DNA from: Ruminococcus sp.
Lineage (GTDB): Bacteria > Bacillota > Clostridia > Oscillospirales > Ruminococcaceae
DNA length: 64,000 nucleotides
Assembly (NCBI GenBank): GCA_017521805.1
Contig: JAFXDK010000038.1
Location: forward strand, 43,685 to 107,684
Direction: 5' to 3'
Shown piece after piece: positions 16,853 to 24,978 of the stretch. The stretch's first letter is position 1, and every line of letters begins with the position of its first letter. A model generated the notes under the pieces. The model searched no databases. It had not been told where the DNA came from and saw only the letters and a program-made list of their open reading frames with translations. The position numbers and the translations under genes are program-made.

Positions 16853-17967
16853 TTGTGAATTTTGACAATGCCGCCACTACATTTCCAAAGCCGATTTCAG
16901 TTAAAAGAGCAGTCGCAGAGGCTATGGAATCTCTGACAAGTCCCGGCAGAGGCGGTCATCCACTGGGGTTAAAAACCTCCGAGGCGGTATATTCCGCCCG
17001 TGAAACAGCCGCAGAATTCTTCGGCGCAGAGCCTGAAAACGTGGTATTTACCCAGAACTGCACCCACGCTCTAAATATGGCGATTCAGGGAATCATGAAA
17101 AAGGGCGGACATCTCATCATCAGCGGAATGGAGCACAACTCCGTAGCAAGACCAGCCGCAAAGCTTGCAGAATCGGGAAAAATAAGCCTTTCCATTGCGG
17201 AGGTATACCCCGAAAAAGAGCGCACCGTTGAAAGCTTTCGCCGCCTTATCCGCAGAGATACAAGGGCTATAGTATGCACCATAGCAAGCAACGTCACAGG
17301 TCAGATTATGCCTGTTGAAGAACTGGGAAAGCTCTGTAAATCGCAAAATATAGCCCTTATTGCCGACGGAGCGCAGGGCGTTGGCGTTATGGATATAAAG
17401 CTTTCGCAGGGGATTAATATTCTCTGCACCGCAGGGCACAAAGGCTTGTACGGCATAACTGGTACGGGTATGCTTATCAGCGACGGAAAATTCCCAATTG
17501 AACCGATTATGCAGGGCGGTACAGGCAGCGGCTCGCGGAATCTGGAACAGCCTGTATTGCTCCCCGAGGCACTGGAAAGCGGAACTGTAGGCGCTGTGGG
17601 GATTATGTCCATGAAAGCAGGTATGGAATTTATTAAAAAAGTAGGCATAAATAAAATTTTTGCCCATGAGAACAGAATATGCCGCCGATTTATAGCGGAG
17701 CTGTCAAATAATCCGAAAGTGACGGTATATCGTTCCGAAAAGGCGGAGTATGTACCCATAGTATCCTTTAATATAGAGGGTATTGCTTCGGAATCAGCGG
17801 CGGCGGCTCTTGCAAAGGAGGGCTTTTGCCTCCGTGCAGGGTATCACTGTGCCGCCCTTGCACATCGTTCACTTGGCACAGAAAAGGGAACTGTTCGCTT
17901 TTCTCCCTCTGTTTTCAGCAAGGAGGAGGACGCAGTAAGGCTGGCAAGGATAATTAATAATGCGTAA
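16849..17967 (+). CDS. Cysteine-desulfurase-like class V aminotransferase
   Basis: A 372-residue PLP enzyme of the NifS/SufS-like class V group, closest in layout to the EF2568-type family. It begins FDNAATTFPKP, has the PLP-lysine motif AGHKGLYG (Lys about residue 201), the Asp-Gly-Ala-Gln cofactor motif (about residue 176), and the catalytic-Cys loop RAGYHCA (about residue 339) followed by RFS. The TTG start at 16849 is chosen because GAGGAGGG ends 6 bases upstream; a GTG at 16855 is the alternative. Paired with a DUF3343 gene; no selD, suf or moco genes are near. Flanked by inverted repeat arms. Confidence 0.87.
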   Translation: MIVNFDNAATTFPKPISVKRAVAEAMESLTSPGRGGHPLGLKTSEAVYSARETAAEFFGAEPENVVFTQNCTHALNMAIQGIMKKGGHLIISGMEHNSVARPAAKLAESGKISLSIAEVYPEKERTVESFRRLIRRDTRAIVCTIASNVTGQIMPVEELGKLCKSQNIALIADGAQGVGVMDIKLSQGINILCTAGHKGLYGITGTGMLISDGKFPIEPIMQGGTGSGSRNLEQPVLLPEALESGTVGAVGIMSMKAGMEFIKKVGINKIFAHENRICRRFIAELSNNPKVTVYRSEKAEYVPIVSFNIEGIASESAAAALAKEGFCLRAGYHCAALAHRSLGTEKGTVRFSPSVFSKEEDAVRLARIINNA

Positions 17968-17996
17968 TTATTCAGCCGTTATCCATTAGCTGAAAT

Positions 17997-18436
17997 TATA
18001 CGTAGGGGCTGCCTTTGGCAGTCCGCCGACGGTACGTCGGTTTAATTCGTTCCAAAATTACGGGCGGATATCCGCTCTTACAAGTTAATGGCTAAAGGCT
18101 TCACTTTAGCCAACTAAAGCAAGAGGTTCAAGAGGTTCAAGAGTACATGTGTGTGCAAAGCGGACTTCTTGGACTTCTTGAAATTGTCTATTATTTTTTT
18201 GTAGGGGCTGCCTTTGGCAGTCCTTCAGTCTGTAGAAAAAGTCGTTATTTCAATGCGGACCGCCAAAGGCGGTCCCTACGAATCGACTATTTTACGTCAT
18301 TTCGTGTAGAGGCAGATATCATCCGCTCCTACAAGCTAATGGCTAAAGGCTTCACTTTAGCCAACTAAAGCAAGAGGTTCAAGAGGTTCAAGGGTACATG
18401 TGTGTGCAAAGCGGACTTCTTGGACTTCTTGAATTA
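17997..18436 (+). repeat. Right inverted arm of the repeat-bounded cassette
   Basis: Contains GTAGGGGCTGCC...GGCAGTCC hairpins at about 18002 and 18201, CAGTCTGTAGAAAAA at about 18226, a GACCGCC/GGCGGTC hairpin at 18258-18280, and two copies of the GTTCAAGAG/CTTCTTGGA unit (18116-18183 and 18367-18433). Roughly 125 bp at its outer end is near identical to the reverse complement of 16266-16391. Confidence 0.85.
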
Positions 18437-18454
18437 TTTGATTATATATATAAC

Positions 18455-18482
18455 AAAAGAGGGCGGATAATATCCACCCTCT
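18455..18482 (-). terminator. Terminator of the Ca2+-ATPase gene
   Basis: GAGGGCGGATA (18459-18469) and TATCCACCCTC (18471-18481) form a hairpin; on the minus strand TTTTGTTATA follows. It lies 22 bp beyond the ATPase stop. Confidence 0.7.
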
Positions 18483-18503
18483 CAAAATAATTATGCATTA
18501 ATT

Positions 18504-21125
18504 CTACTTCTCATGATGCTTGATAAGTCCCACTGCTTTTGTAATCTCCATGACAAGTACAGGGAAAAGGAAAAGTCCCACACAGATGAGATAATAGGTA
18601 ACAGGAAGTGTAACAAGTCCGAAGATTGTGCGAAGAGGTGTGAACAGTACAAGAACTACAACGAGACTTGAAGCAAGTACCGCCTTATTCAGCGCCTTGT
18701 TTGTGAAGATTCCTGTCTTGAAAAGTGAACGGTCACTTCTCATATTAAATGACTGAACAATCTGTGACATAGCAAGAACGAAGAATGTCATTGTCTGACC
18801 GATTTTTAATGTTTCTTCTGTGCCGTTGTAACCGATTTTAAATGCAACAAGTGAGAGAATACCGAACATAAAGCCCTGTAAAATTATACGCACACCGAAA
18901 CCGTTTGCGAAAAGTCCCTCATTCTTAGGCTTTGGCTTGCGTGTCATGATGTCCTTGTCAACATCTTCCATACCCAGCGCAATTGCAGGGAGTGAATCGG
19001 TTACAAGGTTAATCATAAGAAGCTGCATTGAAAGCAAAGGTGTCTTGTGCCAGAGAAGCATTGCGAAGAATACAAGTATAACTTCACCGATGTTTGTACC
19101 GAGGAGGAATCCAACAACCTTTTTGATGTTTGCGTAGATTCCGCGTCCCTCTCTTACAGCGTCAACGATTGTAGCAAAGTTATCGTCTGTAAGCGTCATA
19201 TCAGATGCGCCCTTTGCAACGTCTGTACCTGTGATACCCATAGCACAGCCGATATCAGCGGCTTTAAGTGCTGGAGCGTCGTTTACACCGTCGCCTGTCA
19301 TGGAAACAACCTGATCCTTTTTCTGCCATGCCTTGACGATACGGATTTTATTTTCAGGTGAAACTCGCGCGTATACGCTTATGGATTCAACCTGCTTGTC
19401 GAGTTCTTCCTCTGACATTGCGTCAAGCTCTGCGCCTGTGATAGCTCTGTCACCCTCAACAAGAATACCTAAATCCTTAGCGATAGCGGCAGCAGTTATA
19501 ACGTGGTCGCCTGTAATCATAACGGGACGGATACCTGCCTGACGGCATACTGCAACAGCATCTCTTGCCTCTGGACGAGGAGGGTCAATCATACCCACAA
19601 GACCTGCAAGAGTAAGTCCGTTTTCGATTTCCTCAGATGTAAGCTCAGCAGGGATTGTGTCAATTTCCTTGTAGCCGATAGCGAGAACACGGAGAGCGTC
19701 AGCGCTCATCTTCTCTGTGATTTCCTTAGCCTTAGCGATATTTCCGCCTGTACAGCGCTCAGCCATCATATCGAAAGCACCCTTTACAATAACGATGTTC
19801 TTATCGCCGAACTTGTTGATAGATGTCATAAGCTTTCTGTCGGAATCGAAAGGAATTTCACCTACACGGTTATGCTGTGCATTGATTTCGTCCTTTGGCA
19901 TACCATTTTTGTGAGCCGCAAGAACAATAGCTGTCTCTGTAGGGTCGCCGATGTGCTGTTCCTCGCCGTTTTCAAAGGAAACACTGCCGTCACAGCAGAG
20001 CGTGCCAATCATAAGGAGCTTTTTGATATCCTCAGGGCAGTTTTCGTCAACGAGAACAACATCGTCAGCATTATCAATGTATGCCTTAACAACTGTCATT
20101 TTGTTCTGTGTAAGAGTACCTGTCTTATCGGAGCAGATAACAGAAGCACTTCCGAGAGTTTCAACAGCGGGAAGTCGTCTGATAAGAGCGTTTTTCTTAA
20201 CCATACGCTGAACGCCGATAGAAAGCACGATTGTAACGATTGCAGGAAGTCCCTCAGGGATAGCTGAAACAGCAAGAGAAATAGCTGTCATGAAGATTTC
20301 GAGGGCAGGAATACCGTTGAGCATACCAACAACGAAGATGATAGCACAAGCGGCAAGAGCCATAATTCCGAGATATTTACCAAGCTGTGCAAGCTTCTGC
20401 TGGAGAGGTGTCTGGGAATCTTCCTCATTGTCAAGGAGATTTGCAATCTTACCCATTTCGGTATTCATTCCCGTAGCTGTTACAACAGCCGTAGCAGTAC
20501 CATATGTAACGGAACAGCCTGAGAATACCATATTAGTTCTGTCACCGATAGGAGCATTTTCCTCAACAGCGGCAGCAGCGTCCTTATCGCTGGGAACGGA
20601 TTCACCTGTAAGGGCGGATTCCTCGGATTTAACGCTTACGCTGTGGATAAGTCTGGAATCGGCAGGTACGAAATCACCTGCTTCAAGGTGGATAACGTCG
20701 CCGGGAACGAGTTCAGCCGCATCAATAACCTTTTCAACGCCGTTTCTGATAACACGGGCATGGGGAGCTGATAAATTCTGGAGAGCATCGAGAGCCTTTT
20801 CAGCCTTGCTCTCCTGCACAACGCCCATGATAGCGTTAAGAACAACGATAAGCAGGATAAGTACAGGCTCGAAGAACTCCTTGGGATTTCCCTCGATAAT
20901 GGCAACGACGAAAGAAATTACTGCCGCAATAAGCAGAATAATAATCATAACGTCCTTAAACTGCTCCAGAAAGCGCTGGAAAGTAGTTTTCTTCTTCTTT
21001 TCGCGGAGCTTGTTTTCGCCGTATTTCTCACGGTTTGCCGTAACCTCCGCATCTGATAACCCCTGTTCGACACTCACGTTATATTCTTTGAGTATCTCCT
21101 CGTTTGATTTGCTGTGTGCTGACAT
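18504..21125 (-). CDS. P-type Ca2+-transporting ATPase
   Basis: An 873-residue P2-type cation ATPase of the plasma membrane, SERCA/YloB-like. Visible motifs in order: an N-terminal cation-ATPase domain, LTGES (about residue 175), the phosphorylated Asp in DKTGTLT (about residue 334), KGA of the nucleotide pocket (about residue 455), and MTGDGVNDAPALK (about residue 610). Membrane segment four contains PEGLPAIV, the Pro-Glu-Gly-Leu-Pro calcium-site pattern, and helix six holds NLVTDSLPA. About ten membrane helices. It probably exports Ca2+. Its own promoter and terminator make it monocistronic. Confidence 0.94.
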   Translation of the reverse strand: MSAHSKSNEEILKEYNVSVEQGLSDAEVTANREKYGENKLREKKKKTTFQRFLEQFKDVMIIILLIAAVISFVVAIIEGNPKEFFEPVLILLIVVLNAIMGVVQESKAEKALDALQNLSAPHARVIRNGVEKVIDAAELVPGDVIHLEAGDFVPADSRLIHSVSVKSEESALTGESVPSDKDAAAAVEENAPIGDRTNMVFSGCSVTYGTATAVVTATGMNTEMGKIANLLDNEEDSQTPLQQKLAQLGKYLGIMALAACAIIFVVGMLNGIPALEIFMTAISLAVSAIPEGLPAIVTIVLSIGVQRMVKKNALIRRLPAVETLGSASVICSDKTGTLTQNKMTVVKAYIDNADDVVLVDENCPEDIKKLLMIGTLCCDGSVSFENGEEQHIGDPTETAIVLAAHKNGMPKDEINAQHNRVGEIPFDSDRKLMTSINKFGDKNIVIVKGAFDMMAERCTGGNIAKAKEITEKMSADALRVLAIGYKEIDTIPAELTSEEIENGLTLAGLVGMIDPPRPEARDAVAVCRQAGIRPVMITGDHVITAAAIAKDLGILVEGDRAITGAELDAMSEEELDKQVESISVYARVSPENKIRIVKAWQKKDQVVSMTGDGVNDAPALKAADIGCAMGITGTDVAKGASDMTLTDDNFATIVDAVREGRGIYANIKKVVGFLLGTNIGEVILVFFAMLLWHKTPLLSMQLLMINLVTDSLPAIALGMEDVDKDIMTRKPKPKNEGLFANGFGVRIILQGFMFGILSLVAFKIGYNGTEETLKIGQTMTFFVLAMSQIVQSFNMRSDRSLFKTGIFTNKALNKAVLASSLVVVLVLFTPLRTIFGLVTLPVTYYLICVGLFLFPVLVMEITKAVGLIKHHEK

Positions 21126-21185
21126 AATTTACCTCCTCATATCATGTGTTATGTTGCACTAACATATGTAAATGTTTACTATAAT

Positions 21186-21214
21186 ATTATAATATGTTTT
21201 GTCTAAATTGTCAA
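21186..21214 (-). promoter_or_regulatory. Sigma-A promoter of the Ca2+-ATPase gene
   Basis: Minus strand TTGACA (21214-21209), 17-base spacer, TATAAT (21191-21186). About 60 bases of leader before the start codon. Confidence 0.75.
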
Positions 21215-21288
21215 TGGGAATTTTGTCGTTTCGGGAGTTTTTACAAATAGCGGTTTACTGCGATGAAATTATTGGTGAAGATAATAAT

Positions 21289-21316
21289 ACCCCCACAGTG
21301 CAAAGGCTGTGGGGGT
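21289..21316 (-). terminator. Hairpin after the LRR dockerin gene
   Basis: ACCCCCACAG (21289-21298) and CTGTGGGGGT (21307-21316) form a perfect 10-bp stem. On the minus strand ATTATTATC follows, so the T tract is weak, but the position 59 bp after the stop fits a terminator. Confidence 0.65.
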
Positions 21317-21374
21317 ACTGATTTGTCCCTTATTTGTAATAAAACCCTTTTTTCTCCCAGTGCAGAGTGGAGAA

Positions 21375-23402
21375 TCAAGCTTTGGTAATTTTTTCTTTAA
21401 GCAGGCAAAGGTCGAACACATCAAGTCGTCCGTCTTTGCACATATCTGCCGCCTGCCAGTCATTCAATACCGCTTCGGAATCTGCAAGCAGCCATTTCTG
21501 TAATGCAACAGCATCAGCAACAGTAACTTTTCCGTCTTTGTTGCAGTCGCCATTTGGGATAATTCCCTTTGTTTTTATATCCACAAAGTTTCTGTTGTAT
21601 TCTTTGGCATATTGCTGTGCTGTAGAATCAACATGACCATATATAACAGTCTTTTCTGGAATTGTAAATTCATCAAGTGCAATCGCAGCTGCATCATTAT
21701 TAATGTAAATATTTTTAAGATTTCCGCATTCATCAAAAGCACACGCGCCAATATTTACAACACTTTCAGGCAGGTCAATTTCTGTCAGTGCACCGCACCC
21801 CTCAAAAGCGCGTTCGTTTATACTGCTGACACCCTCAGGAATTGTAACATTTTTAAGACTCGAACAGCCTGCAAATGCCCAACCGCCAATTGTAGCAACG
21901 CTTTCAGGGATTACAATTTCTTCAATATTTTCACAGTATGAAAAAGTTTCACTTCCCAGAACAAGCAGTGTAGAGGGCAATGTAACCTTTTTAAGCGCTT
22001 TACATCCTGTAAACGCACCTTCATACTGCCCACCGTCTTTAATAGTTAAAACTCCCTCTGGAATATTTATTTCCGGAAGCGAACTACACAACGCAAAAGC
22101 ACTTGCACAAATAGTGGTAACGGTATCAGGTATTGTCACCTTTGTAAGACTTTCACAATATTGAAAAGTTTTATCATTAATTATAGTAACTCCGCTTGGT
22201 ATAACAATAGATTCAAGCTTCTTACAACCTTCAAAGGCATATTCCCCGATTGATGTAACCGTATCGGGTATATCTATGCTGACAATAGCTCTACATTCTG
22301 CAAATGCTCCATTTCCGATTGAAGTTATAGAATCAGGTATTGTAACACTGCTTAAAGCCGAACACTGATAAAACATTTCATCTTCAATAGTTTTAAGTGT
22401 ACTTGGCAGAACTATTTCTGGCAAGCTTTCACACCATGCAAAAGCATTTCTTTCAAGCGTTTTCAGTTTCTTTGGAAGTGTAACAGAAGATAACGACGTA
22501 CATCCATTAAAAGCTTCTTCACCAATACGTTCAACCTTTTCGGGTACTGTTATTTTCTTAAGCTTAGCGCAATCTGCAAACGCCGCCGCACTTATATCAG
22601 TTACGCTGTCTGGAATAGTAATTGATGTCATATTTGAACAGCCTCTGAAACATCCGTCGCCTATACTTTTAAGAGTTGACGGCAATGTAACTTTGGTCAA
22701 ACTTGAACAGTCAGTAAATGGACCGACATAACCGGCACCCATTTCAGAAATTCCGGCTAAAGTTACAACACCCTCTGGAATAACAACACTGGGCAGAGCA
22801 GTACAACTTCCAAAAGCCAATTCCTTAATAGTTGTAACTGAATCAGGAATAGTTACACTAACCAGACTGGAACAACCATTGAGAACACGTCCCTCAATGG
22901 TTTTGAGCCCATTAGGGAAAGTAAATTTACTTATACTTGAACACAACTGAAAAGCGCCGCTTCCAATATAATTAACATTATCCGTAAGCTTTACAGACAC
23001 AAGAGATGAACAACCATCGAAAGCATATTCATGAATTTCTTCAAGATTCTCTGATACAGTAAGAGTAACGATATCTGTATTTCCCTCAAAAGCCAATGCT
23101 CCAATAGCTTTGACTTTTAATTTGTTAATTGTAGCAGGTATGGAAATGGTTGTAGAATCACCGTTGTAGCCTGTAATCACTGCATATTCCTGCGTTAAAA
23201 TCTTATCATTTTCCCAATCATACGTACCATAAATATCGTATGTATAACCGCTGTCGGTCTCGCCGCTTTTCACAACCTCCAAATCAACCGCCGATGCAGT
23301 AATGGAAGTTACAATGCTGGTTCCGGAATAATCTGCCAATGGAACACCTCCGCATATAACGCTCAGTGCAACAATCCACGAGGCAATACTTTTAAATTTC
23401 AT
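21375..23402 (-). CDS. Secreted leucine-rich-repeat (BspA-type) protein with C-terminal dockerin
   Basis: A 675-residue secreted protein: signal peptide (about 1-30), a short N-terminal region, then about twenty BspA/LRR_5 repeats of ~23 residues with the pattern IGxxAFxxCxxLxxVxIPxxVxxI (about residues 85-605). A dockerin follows, with GDCNKDGKVTVADAVALQK and DMCKDGRLDVFDLCLLK as the two Ca2+ loops (about 615-672). The repeat domain should give a curved binding surface; no catalytic residues are seen. The dockerin predicts display on the cellulosome. ATG at 23402 is chosen, 9 bases after GGAG, over an in-frame GTG at 23411. Confidence 0.9.
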   Translation of the reverse strand: MKFKSIASWIVALSVICGGVPLADYSGTSIVTSITASAVDLEVVKSGETDSGYTYDIYGTYDWENDKILTQEYAVITGYNGDSTTISIPATINKLKVKAIGALAFEGNTDIVTLTVSENLEEIHEYAFDGCSSLVSVKLTDNVNYIGSGAFQLCSSISKFTFPNGLKTIEGRVLNGCSSLVSVTIPDSVTTIKELAFGSCTALPSVVIPEGVVTLAGISEMGAGYVGPFTDCSSLTKVTLPSTLKSIGDGCFRGCSNMTSITIPDSVTDISAAAFADCAKLKKITVPEKVERIGEEAFNGCTSLSSVTLPKKLKTLERNAFAWCESLPEIVLPSTLKTIEDEMFYQCSALSSVTIPDSITSIGNGAFAECRAIVSIDIPDTVTSIGEYAFEGCKKLESIVIPSGVTIINDKTFQYCESLTKVTIPDTVTTICASAFALCSSLPEINIPEGVLTIKDGGQYEGAFTGCKALKKVTLPSTLLVLGSETFSYCENIEEIVIPESVATIGGWAFAGCSSLKNVTIPEGVSSINERAFEGCGALTEIDLPESVVNIGACAFDECGNLKNIYINNDAAAIALDEFTIPEKTVIYGHVDSTAQQYAKEYNRNFVDIKTKGIIPNGDCNKDGKVTVADAVALQKWLLADSEAVLNDWQAADMCKDGRLDVFDLCLLKEKITKA

Positions 23403-23450
23403 TAATTTCACTCCTTTCTAATAATACAATCTATAAGATTGACTATAATA

Positions 23451-23480
23451 ATTATACACTATGTCGAAAGTTATTGTCAA
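23451..23480 (-). promoter_or_regulatory. Sigma-A promoter of the LRR dockerin gene
   Basis: Minus strand TTGACA (23480-23475), 18-base spacer, TATAAT (23456-23451). Confidence 0.7.
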
Positions 23481-23512
23481 TAGTACATAGCGGTTTTTAA
23501 CATATTATTCAT

Positions 23513-23551
23513 AAAAAAATCCCCCAAACCGACAAAGAATCGGCATGGGGG
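23513..23551 (-). terminator. Terminator of the EKP-rich protein gene
   Basis: On the minus strand CCCCCATGCCGA pairs with TCGGTTTGGGGG and is followed by ATTTTTTT. It lies about 107 bp after the stop; the bases between (23552-23657) hold no other recognisable feature. Confidence 0.8.
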
Positions 23552-23657
23552 CAATAGGGGAGCTTATAGTATAGGGGTTTATTGCCGCCGAAGCGGACTT
23601 ACGGAATTTGCGCACTGCCCCACTATTGCGGAGCAGCGCTTTACGTATGCATAGAAA

Positions 23658-24596
23658 TTATTCAGCAGCTTCCTCAGAAACAGCCTCGTCTGTAGTTTCC
23701 TCAGATGCCTCAGAATCCTCAACTACTTCATCGGAATCCTCAGCAGCTTCGTCCTTGTGGTGACCATGAGGACCCTTGTGAGCAGGCTTCTCGGGAGGTG
23801 TAGGAGGTGTAGGAGGTGCAGGCTTCTCGCCCTCTTCAACAACGGGAGGAGCAGGCTTCTCACCCTCTTCAACAGCAGGAGGAGCAGGCTTCTCACCCTC
23901 CTCAACTACAGGAGGAACGGGCTTTTCAGGCTTTGTGAAGTTGCTTACGCAGAACTCAAACCATGCAGCCTTTGTATCATCGCTGATAAAGCTTGCAGCT
24001 TCAAGGTCAAATGTATCGTTAATCATTGCGATAATCTCAGCCTTATCTGCCTTTTTAGCAGGCTTTACAGCATCATCAGCAACGGGAGGAACAGGCTTCT
24101 CGGGCTCAGCCTCTGTCTCTGTGAGATTTGCAAGGCAGAATTCAAACCATGCAGCCTTAGCGTCGTCACTGATGAAATCAGCAGCCTCAAAATCAAAAGT
24201 GCTGATAATCATTTTTTCAAGCTCAGGCTTGCCGATTTTCTTAGCGGGCTTCTCAGGCTTTTCAGGCTTCTCAGGCTTTTCGGAATCTTCTTCCTCAGTC
24301 TCGCCCTCTTCGCCCTCTGTAGTATTCTCTTCAACCTCAGGCTTCTCGATTTCAGCAGGAGGAACAGGCTTAGCAGGCTTTTCAGCCTCTTCGGAACCCT
24401 CACCCTCAACGATTTCGTCCTCAGCGGATTCGTCATCTGTAGATTCTTCTGTTGTCTCCTCGGTTGTTTCCTCAACAACTACGCTGTCCTCAGCCTTTTC
24501 TTCCTTTGCCTGATTAGCGGCAAATGCTGTAGCGCCTGTAGCAATGGAAAACATGGAAATAGCTGTGATTGCGGCAACGATTTTCTTCTGGTTCAT
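23658..24596 (-). CDS. Secreted EKP-rich protein with two duplicated 45-residue modules
   Basis: A 312-residue secreted, acidic, proline-rich protein of no family that I recognise. A signal peptide ends near Ala-Asn-Gln (about residue 28). An acidic Glu/Thr region leads to EKP repeats. Then come two copies of a module (about residues 137-175 and 190-228) sharing Met-Ile-xx-Thr-Phe-Asp, Glu-Ala-Ala, Phe-Ile-Ser-Asp-Asp and Lys-Ala-Ala-Trp-Phe-Glu-Phe-Cys, each with one Cys. Several (V/A)EEGEKPAPP repeats and a Pro/His/Lys then acidic tail follow. There is no sortase or dockerin signal. Start 24596 has GGAG 9 bases upstream. It has a SigI-like promoter (24658-24689). Confidence 0.85.
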   Translation of the reverse strand: MNQKKIVAAITAISMFSIATGATAFAANQAKEEKAEDSVVVEETTEETTEESTDDESAEDEIVEGEGSEEAEKPAKPVPPAEIEKPEVEENTTEGEEGETEEEDSEKPEKPEKPEKPAKKIGKPELEKMIISTFDFEAADFISDDAKAAWFEFCLANLTETEAEPEKPVPPVADDAVKPAKKADKAEIIAMINDTFDLEAASFISDDTKAAWFEFCVSNFTKPEKPVPPVVEEGEKPAPPAVEEGEKPAPPVVEEGEKPAPPTPPTPPEKPAHKGPHGHHKDEAAEDSDEVVEDSEASEETTDEAVSEEAAE

Positions 24597-24657
24597 AATA
24601 AACACTCCTTAAAAATATTTTTCGTATTCGGGCTGTCGTTCAACCCTTATGTTTATA

Positions 24658-24689
24658 GTTTACGAAAGCAGATTTTCAAAAACGGGGTA
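24658..24689 (-). promoter_or_regulatory. Candidate SigI-type promoter of the EKP-rich protein gene
   Basis: Minus strand TACCCCG (24689-24683), 18-base spacer, CGTAAAC (24664-24658), 61 bases before the start codon. The same elements and spacing occur before sigI at 28059-28090. SigI promoters in Bacillus and Clostridium have a C-rich -35 and a CGAA/CGTA-like -10. An overlapping TTGAAA-N16-TATAAA could instead be a sigma-A promoter. Confidence 0.55.
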
Positions 24690-24851
24690 TTTCAAAAATT
24701 TTTTTGGTATTTTTTGAAAAAAGTTTTTGATTTTCCAATCAGGGAATACGAATTATTCACAGCAACCTGTGATATTATACAAAGCGATATTGCCGAATTT
24801 TCCATATCTTACAAAATTTACGTTGCATATACTATGCATTGCAATATACGC

Positions 24852-24880
24852 TTGACATATAACTATAGTTGGTATATAAT
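24852..24880 (+). promoter_or_regulatory. Sigma-A promoter of the novel dockerin gene
   Basis: TTGACA (24852-24857), 17-base spacer, TATAAT (24875-24880), a consensus promoter 98 bases before the start codon. The leader (about 24887-24978) contains an SD-like GGAAAGGTGAG followed by a three-codon ATG-AAT-CGT-TAA, possibly accidental. Confidence 0.75.
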
Positions 24881-24978
24881 GTAATTAAGAAAGTATGTAA
24901 TTCCAATTAAGGAAAGGTGAGACCGATGAATCGTTAAATGTGCATATATGATAAAAAATATTAAAAGGAGGACTTCCT

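Noticed and set aside
18147-18368. Short frame within the right repeat arm
   Set aside because: Falls entirely within the dispersed repeats and ends inside the hairpin unit; no ribosome site.
16266-18433. Possible CRISPR array from the repeated CAAGAGGTTC units
   Set aside because: Repeats are few, in both orientations, without regular spacers, and no cas genes are present.
19503-20267. 254-codon frame opposite the Ca2+-ATPase
   Set aside because: Antisense to a full-length P-type ATPase with all motifs intact.
23757-24884. Long open frame on the plus strand opposite the EKP-rich protein gene (375 codons)
   Set aside because: It is a by-product of repetitive GAA/CCA-rich codons on the other strand; it has no ribosome site, no recognisable domain and is Cys/Leu/Ser-rich low complexity.
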